A stretch of DNA of 64,000 bases from an uncultured Pseudomonadota bacterium (GTDB lineage: Bacteria > Bdellovibrionota_B > Oligoflexia > Oligoflexales > CAIYRB01): the NCBI GenBank assembly GCA_903928445.1, contig CAIYRB010000102.1, forward strand, positions 1 through 64,000, in the 5' to 3' direction. Shown here piece after piece: positions 60,111-64,000 of the stretch. The translations under genes were made by a program, and so were the position numbers. The notes beneath the pieces are model-generated. The model worked only from the letters and a program-made list of their open reading frames with translations. It had not been told where the DNA came from and did no database searches. Each line of letters starts with the position of its first letter. Within the stretch, counting starts at the first letter, position 1.

Positions 60111-61865
60111 CTATTGAGCCACCTTGGTGAAGGCTGTGTCAGCGAACCGGTCGATGAACCTAGCTACGCGTTTAACACTGGGAAAGGCCATCGTGTACAT
60201 GAGTTGAACGGTCATCTTGTTTTCTTGGAATTCCTTCTGCGTCGGATTCGTGTTTTCGACGTATTGGAACAGCACCTGGTAGCGCTGAAACTGTGAGTAG
60301 TTCCAGTATACGATAGCCTCGAAAAGCAGGCCACTATCGACGCGTGGACACTGTAGCGGCGGGGCATTGGGGGCGGTGGCGCTATCGGATTCGCCGTGGT
60401 TGCTGCTGCAGCTGGTGCTCTTGAGGCGCGGTAGTTCGTATTGATCGCGGTAATACCCAGCGATGCCATTGAAGTACCAGCGCGGCAGGAATTCGACCTC
60501 CGTCGAGACGAACAGCCCTTGGCGCTTATAGTCGAGCCAGTTGTCGTTATAGATGAACTCATATTGGAACAATTCGAGGTCGACGCCCAGATTAAGCTGC
60601 GGAAAGTCCATCGCATGGCTGATGCCGAAGCTCGCGACTGGAGTCCCGCCACTGAGACCGAAGTCGTAACTCTTGTTGGAGAAGCCCGGGGTTTCGAAAT
60701 TGATCTCCTTGCGCATGTATAGGTAGAACAGCGTTCGGTAGTGATCGAGGTACGATGTGCCGATCCACGGAATCAGCAACTGGGTATCGGCGATCTTCAG
60801 GCTCTTTTGCAGCTCCTTGATCTCCGGACTCGGGAAGTACTGGTCAGCACCGATGCGGTTGAATTCATAGCGGCCAAAGGCCCCGAAATAGAACAGTCCG
60901 CTGACATCACGGCGAAAGTCACCATAGAACTGATGCTTGCGTTCGAGTTGGTCGACGCGAAAGGGAAAGTAGGCGAACTTGGAGGGGGCGCTTTCATATT
61001 CCGTGATTCGATCGGTATCGGTGTGCCAGATTTGGCGGTAGGTATAACCGGCAAAAAAGGTCGTGTCTTCCTGTCGCCACGGGCCGATACCGAGGCCAGC
61101 GTTGGCCAGAATGGCAAAGTCATTGTTTTGCGTTGCCTCGACCTTGCCAGCCGGCTTCGGCTCCTGAACGTTATCGATCAGCCCTTGGAAGCCACCTTGA
61201 ACAAACCAATAGTGTGGGGTAGGGGATAGTGAGATCGGGTTGTACCGGAATAGAGCATCTTCCATGTCTGGCTTTTTTGTTCCGGCGACGTGTTCAAACC
61301 AGTAGCCATCTTTAAGGCTCTGCAGGAGCCTGCTGGCGGGCATGCCGTAAACCCCGTGGGGGTAATGCTGCATGTAGAAGCTCAACCAAAATTGAGCACG
61401 CGGCTTGTTCTTGGCATTGTATTCCAAAACGCCGATTTCATAGGCGGCCCGTGCTGCATACTCGTCGCTGTAGCGTTGCGCAGCAAAGGTAAAGTATTCT
61501 CTCGCCTTAGCTAATTCTTCGCTGGTCGAAACGTCGAGCGTGGCCGGCGATATCGCTTCGTAGCACAGGCCTTGATAGAAATAATTATAGGACTTTTCCG
61601 TGGTGAGTCGCTCGACGTGTTTTAGATATCGTAGCGCTTTTCTCGGCTGACCCGTGTAATAATAAGCTGCAGCCAATAAATTCCAGATCGCATAGTCGCG
61701 TGGTGTCTGGATCAGGTGTTTGCGCAGGAGGTCGATGGCCTCATCATATTTTTGTTGCGTGAATTTGGTGCGACCTTGGACGGCATAATGAGGCACTGCA
61801 TCGGCGCTGAGCGCTACCCGCGGCAGTAGTGTGCAACCCAGGCAGGCTATGATGAGTAAACGCAT
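60111..61865 (-). CDS. TPR protein with outer-membrane beta-barrel-like domain
   Basis: About 584 aa from ATG 61865 (GGGAAA upstream; the track's TTG adds 8 residues). Signal peptide MRLLIIACLGCTLLPRVALSA. Residues 25-195 form TPR repeats (QQKYDEAIDLLRKHLIQTP, AIWNLLAAAYYYTGQPRKAL). From about 215 the sequence alternates in aromatic-rich strands (FFAGYTYRQIWH, FGAFGRYEFN, LGVDLELFQYEF) for about 350 residues, fitting a 16-or-so-stranded barrel. The layout resembles exporters of envelope polysaccharide (TPR plus barrel), but the family is not assigned. First in the operon with PilZ, which supports a c-di-GMP-linked surface role. Confidence 0.78.
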   Translation of the reverse strand: MRLLIIACLGCTLLPRVALSADAVPHYAVQGRTKFTQQKYDEAIDLLRKHLIQTPRDYAIWNLLAAAYYYTGQPRKALRYLKHVERLTTEKSYNYFYQGLCYEAISPATLDVSTSEELAKAREYFTFAAQRYSDEYAARAAYEIGVLEYNAKNKPRAQFWLSFYMQHYPHGVYGMPASRLLQSLKDGYWFEHVAGTKKPDMEDALFRYNPISLSPTPHYWFVQGGFQGLIDNVQEPKPAGKVEATQNNDFAILANAGLGIGPWRQEDTTFFAGYTYRQIWHTDTDRITEYESAPSKFAYFPFRVDQLERKHQFYGDFRRDVSGLFYFGAFGRYEFNRIGADQYFPSPEIKELQKSLKIADTQLLIPWIGTSYLDHYRTLFYLYMRKEINFETPGFSNKSYDFGLSGGTPVASFGISHAMDFPQLNLGVDLELFQYEFIYNDNWLDYKRQGLFVSTEVEFLPRWYFNGIAGYYRDQYELPRLKSTSCSSNHGESDSATAPNAPPLQCPRVDSGLLFEAIVYWNYSQFQRYQVLFQYVENTNPTQKEFQENKMTVQLMYTMAFPSVKRVARFIDRFADTAFTKVAQ

Positions 61866-62751
61866 GAGTTTTCCCGGGCAGTCCAGCAAACATCCCTCTC
61901 CGCCGGCGCGGCCGGTCTCAGCAGGTATCCATCTATCAGGCCCTAACGCCCAAAAGACGGCCTTGACCGTGCTGTGCGGTGATCCGCGTCATAGTCCTCT
62001 GAAGATAGCCAAAGTATATGAAAAGATCGGAGCTTTTGGCACTTTATTTTCAGACGAGCGGCTGGTGGATATTCTGACCCTGGCCGGGCCATTGGCCGGA
62101 GTCTTCGTCGACTGCCCCTTGACCGTCCCGCCGTGTGTCTCTTGCCAGCTGCCTTCCTGTCCCGGAGCGGTTCACTGCGAAGACGTTGCCGTCGCCTATA
62201 TGCTGGCGATCAGCGACAAGGTCCGCCGTCGCGGCGCGCGCCGGGCGCGACCGGTGAACCCTCAGAGCCAACGCCTTTGGGATGTGATGCAGCTGACCGA
62301 GGTGGTGGAAGAACGGTTGGAGCCATCCTACAGCGCGAACCTAGCGCCGCTAGTGACCAGGGCCATGACCTTGCAGCGGCGGCTCAAGGCGCTCGTGCCC
62401 GTCATCGAGCTGCATGAAACCCAGGTGCCGCATGCCCTTGAAGCATTGCGCCAGAGCTTGGGCCTGGCGCCGGGGATCCGCCAGTCCTACAAACGCTTTG
62501 AGGATGGTGGGGAACACCGACGGTCCGTGCTGACTGCCTTACAAAGCAAAGGTTGGTTAGATGTGGCACAGGGCGCCGAAGCGCAGGTTTTGCAGGCGCA
62601 GGCGATCAGCAGCGTGGAAACCTTTCATTCCTTTGTCGCCGCCCTGGTTGCTGCATTTCATAGTGCCGGTATGACGACGGCAAGGCCCAAGGAATACGTT
62701 GCGTCCGAAGGGTGGGTGCACCTGCCGTTGACCGAGTGCAGTGCCGAATAG
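61852..62751 (+). CDS. conserved Cys-rich protein, possibly DUF429-like
   Basis: About 299 aa. Start uncertain: ATG 61852 has GCAGG 5 nt upstream, GTG 61831 and ATG 61864 are alternatives. All lie within, or at the start codon of, the divergent TPR-barrel gene. Residues 75-160 are the clearest feature: VFVDCPLTVPPCVSCQ and LPSCPGAVHCEDV give six Cys, then PVNPQSQRLWDVM. The acidic FVDCPL strand and the NPQSQR-WD block recall DUF429 (RNase H-fold) proteins, though the match is by eye. The C-terminal half is helical. Possible metal-binding nuclease-like protein. Confidence 0.65.
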   Translation: MSKRMSFPGQSSKHPSPPARPVSAGIHLSGPNAQKTALTVLCGDPRHSPLKIAKVYEKIGAFGTLFSDERLVDILTLAGPLAGVFVDCPLTVPPCVSCQLPSCPGAVHCEDVAVAYMLAISDKVRRRGARRARPVNPQSQRLWDVMQLTEVVEERLEPSYSANLAPLVTRAMTLQRRLKALVPVIELHETQVPHALEALRQSLGLAPGIRQSYKRFEDGGEHRRSVLTALQSKGWLDVAQGAEAQVLQAQAISSVETFHSFVAALVAAFHSAGMTTARPKEYVASEGWVHLPLTECSAE

Positions 62752-62778
62752 CCGGCCCAAGATGCGGCGACTCGCCGT

Positions 62779-63975
62779 CTAGGTGCCGACTGTCGCGGCC
62801 TCCCCGGTACCTGCAAGCTGCAGATTGGCGGCTGCGGAGCTTAAGGTATCCAGGCCCTTGCAAAAGGCAAAACGCAGCAGGCGTAGGCGTTGTCCCGCCT
62901 CTTTAGGGTCGTTGTAGAACACCGAAACTGGAATGGCCGCCACTTTGGCCCGCGTCGTCAGCTCGAGGGCGTAGTCTAAATCGCCGAGCTGCGACCGCTG
63001 CGTATAGTCCGCCACGACGAAGTAAGTGCCCTCCGGCGCCTTGGCCCTAAAGCCATGATCCAGCAAGATCTTAACCAGAAGATTCCGTCGTTCCAGGTAG
63101 CCTCGGCGTAGATCATCGTAGTAAGCCTCCTGCAACTTCAACGCCGCTACCATGCCCATCTGCAGCGGCGTCGCCGAGCAAAAAACCGTATACTGGTGCA
63201 CGGTGCGCAGGACGTCGGTCAGCGCCTTAGGACCAAATGCGTAGCCGATTTTCCAGCCGGTAAAGCTAAAGGTCTTGGCGGTCGAAGAAATGATTAGCGT
63301 GCGTTCGCGCATGCCGGGCATCGCGGCCAGTGTGTGATGCTTCGCGGGGGCGTAGACGAGTTCTTCATAGACCTCATCGGTGATCACCAAGAGGTCATGC
63401 GCGACGGCCATGTCGCGCAGAAAGCGCCTCTCGTCGTCATCAAATACCCGGCCGGTTGGATTGTGCGGAGAATTGATCAGCAGCGCCTTGGTCCGCGGGG
63501 TGATCTGGCGGGCAAATTCCGCTGGATCGAAGCGAAAATCCGGGGCCCGCAGCTCGACACCGATGATCTTGGCGCCGCTGGAGTAAGCTGCCGCTGGGTA
63601 GCAATCAAAAAACGGCGCGAAGGCGATGATTTCGTCGCCCGGAGCGAACAGCCCTTGCAAGGCGCAAAAGAGCGCCTCGGTGGCTCCGGAAAACACTGTG
63701 ACTTCGCTCTCCCAGTCGTAGCTGAGGCCGCTCTTGCTGGCCTGTCGCGCGGCGAGCAGGCGGCGCAGCTCAGGTAGACCTGCTGACGGCGCGTATTGAT
63801 TGTAGGAACCCTTGAGCGCGGCAATGGCCGCGTCTTTAATCACCTGGGGTCCGTCAAAGTCAGGGAAGCCTTGGGCCAGGTTGACCGCGCCGGCGGCGTT
63901 GGCCTGCTGCGTCATGACGCTAAAGATCGAGGTCCCAAAACTTTGCCATTTGCGTGACACAGAAGGTGTGGGCAT
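62779..63975 (-). CDS. class I/II PLP aminotransferase
   Basis: A fold-type I aminotransferase of about 398 aa, closest by motif to methionine/kynurenine aminotransferases (YbdL, KAT-like). It opens with NLAQGFPDFDGP, and has INSPHNPTG (cofactor contact), ITDEVYEELVY (Asp-Tyr pair) and PLP lysine in SSTAKTFSFTGWKIGY. It transfers an amino group from an amino acid to a 2-oxoacid. ATG 63975 is preferred over TTG 63996; the window ends 25 bp upstream, so its true neighbour and promoter are unseen. Convergent with the Cys-rich gene. Confidence 0.9.
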   Translation of the reverse strand: MPTPSVSRKWQSFGTSIFSVMTQQANAAGAVNLAQGFPDFDGPQVIKDAAIAALKGSYNQYAPSAGLPELRRLLAARQASKSGLSYDWESEVTVFSGATEALFCALQGLFAPGDEIIAFAPFFDCYPAAAYSSGAKIIGVELRAPDFRFDPAEFARQITPRTKALLINSPHNPTGRVFDDDERRFLRDMAVAHDLLVITDEVYEELVYAPAKHHTLAAMPGMRERTLIISSTAKTFSFTGWKIGYAFGPKALTDVLRTVHQYTVFCSATPLQMGMVAALKLQEAYYDDLRRGYLERRNLLVKILLDHGFRAKAPEGTYFVVADYTQRSQLGDLDYALELTTRAKVAAIPVSVFYNDPKEAGQRLRLLRFAFCKGLDTLSSAAANLQLAGTGEAATVGT

Positions 63976-64000
63976 AGATAATCGGGTCTTTCTCAAGAAA

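Overview
The window reads as a gene-dense chromosomal segment from a Gram-negative bacterium. Lipoprotein signals, several outer-membrane beta-barrels, multiheme c-type cytochromes and Hanks-type kinases with PEGA domains all point that way. Together with PilZ, an IG-type HAD 5'-nucleotidase and a fused E1 alpha/beta ketoacid dehydrogenase, they suggest a 'deltaproteobacterial-grade' lineage (Bdellovibrionota/Oligoflexia or Myxococcota-like). This placement is inference; no rRNA or tRNA was found. I recognised no CRISPR array, integrase, transposase or phage gene.

Layout. 0.5-8.1 kb (+): a diheme cytochrome lipoprotein, a GH2 glycosidase carrying an inserted discoidin domain, an OPT oligopeptide transporter and a SWIM zinc-finger protein. 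8.1-10.6 kb: an archaeal-type AAA ATPase with a damaged or atypical start, an array of alternating repeats with an exact 27-bp period, and a lipoprotein beta-carbonic anhydrase. 10.7-16.2 kb (-): acyl-CoA ligase, pectinacetylesterase-like enzyme and SNF2 helicase. 16.3-22.7 kb: M24 peptidase, a crotonase that looks like the C-terminal half of a FadN-type enzyme, a Na+/H+ antiporter-like protein, an enoyl-CoA hydratase, a spermidine-synthase-like methyltransferase fold and a START protein.

22.8-28.8 kb (-) holds the most striking locus: a membrane-anchored 2Fe-S/FAD/NAD(P) oxidoreductase, an outer-membrane barrel and a 1018-residue cytochrome with 36 CxxCH motifs. They are tightly packed (27-nt gap, then a TAGTG overlap). 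It looks like an electron conduit from cytoplasm to cell surface that does not match a familiar Mtr-type layout. A TMTC-like GT-C/TPR protein lies upstream.

31-38.5 kb (+): M28 peptidase, fused E1 and FabD-like acyltransferase form an operon, followed by a membrane protein, threonine aldolase and a small secreted repeat protein. 38.6-40.2 kb (-): a kinase-like protein lacking catalytic residues overlaps an intact PP2C phosphatase. 40.4-48.3 kb: GAPDH, a pentapeptide protein, envelope proteins, a one-heme Gly/Leu-repeat lipoprotein, a lipoprotein behind a strong sigma-54 promoter candidate, and a 740-bp gene-free stretch full of inverted repeats.

48.3-56.4 kb (-): Ser/Thr kinase with PEGA domain, PEGA/Gln-rich membrane protein and CoaE (one operon), then a Ski2-like helicase beyond a spacer bracketed by inverted copies of a repeat. 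56.9-64 kb: a degenerate receiver-TPR protein, an operon of TPR-barrel, PilZ and HAD 5'-nucleotidase, a conserved Cys-rich protein and a PLP aminotransferase at the window edge.

Themes: electron transfer at the envelope (cytochromes with 36, 2 and 1 haem motifs), acyl-CoA metabolism (ligase, two crotonases, E1 plus acyltransferase) and phospho-signalling in which several members have lost catalytic residues.
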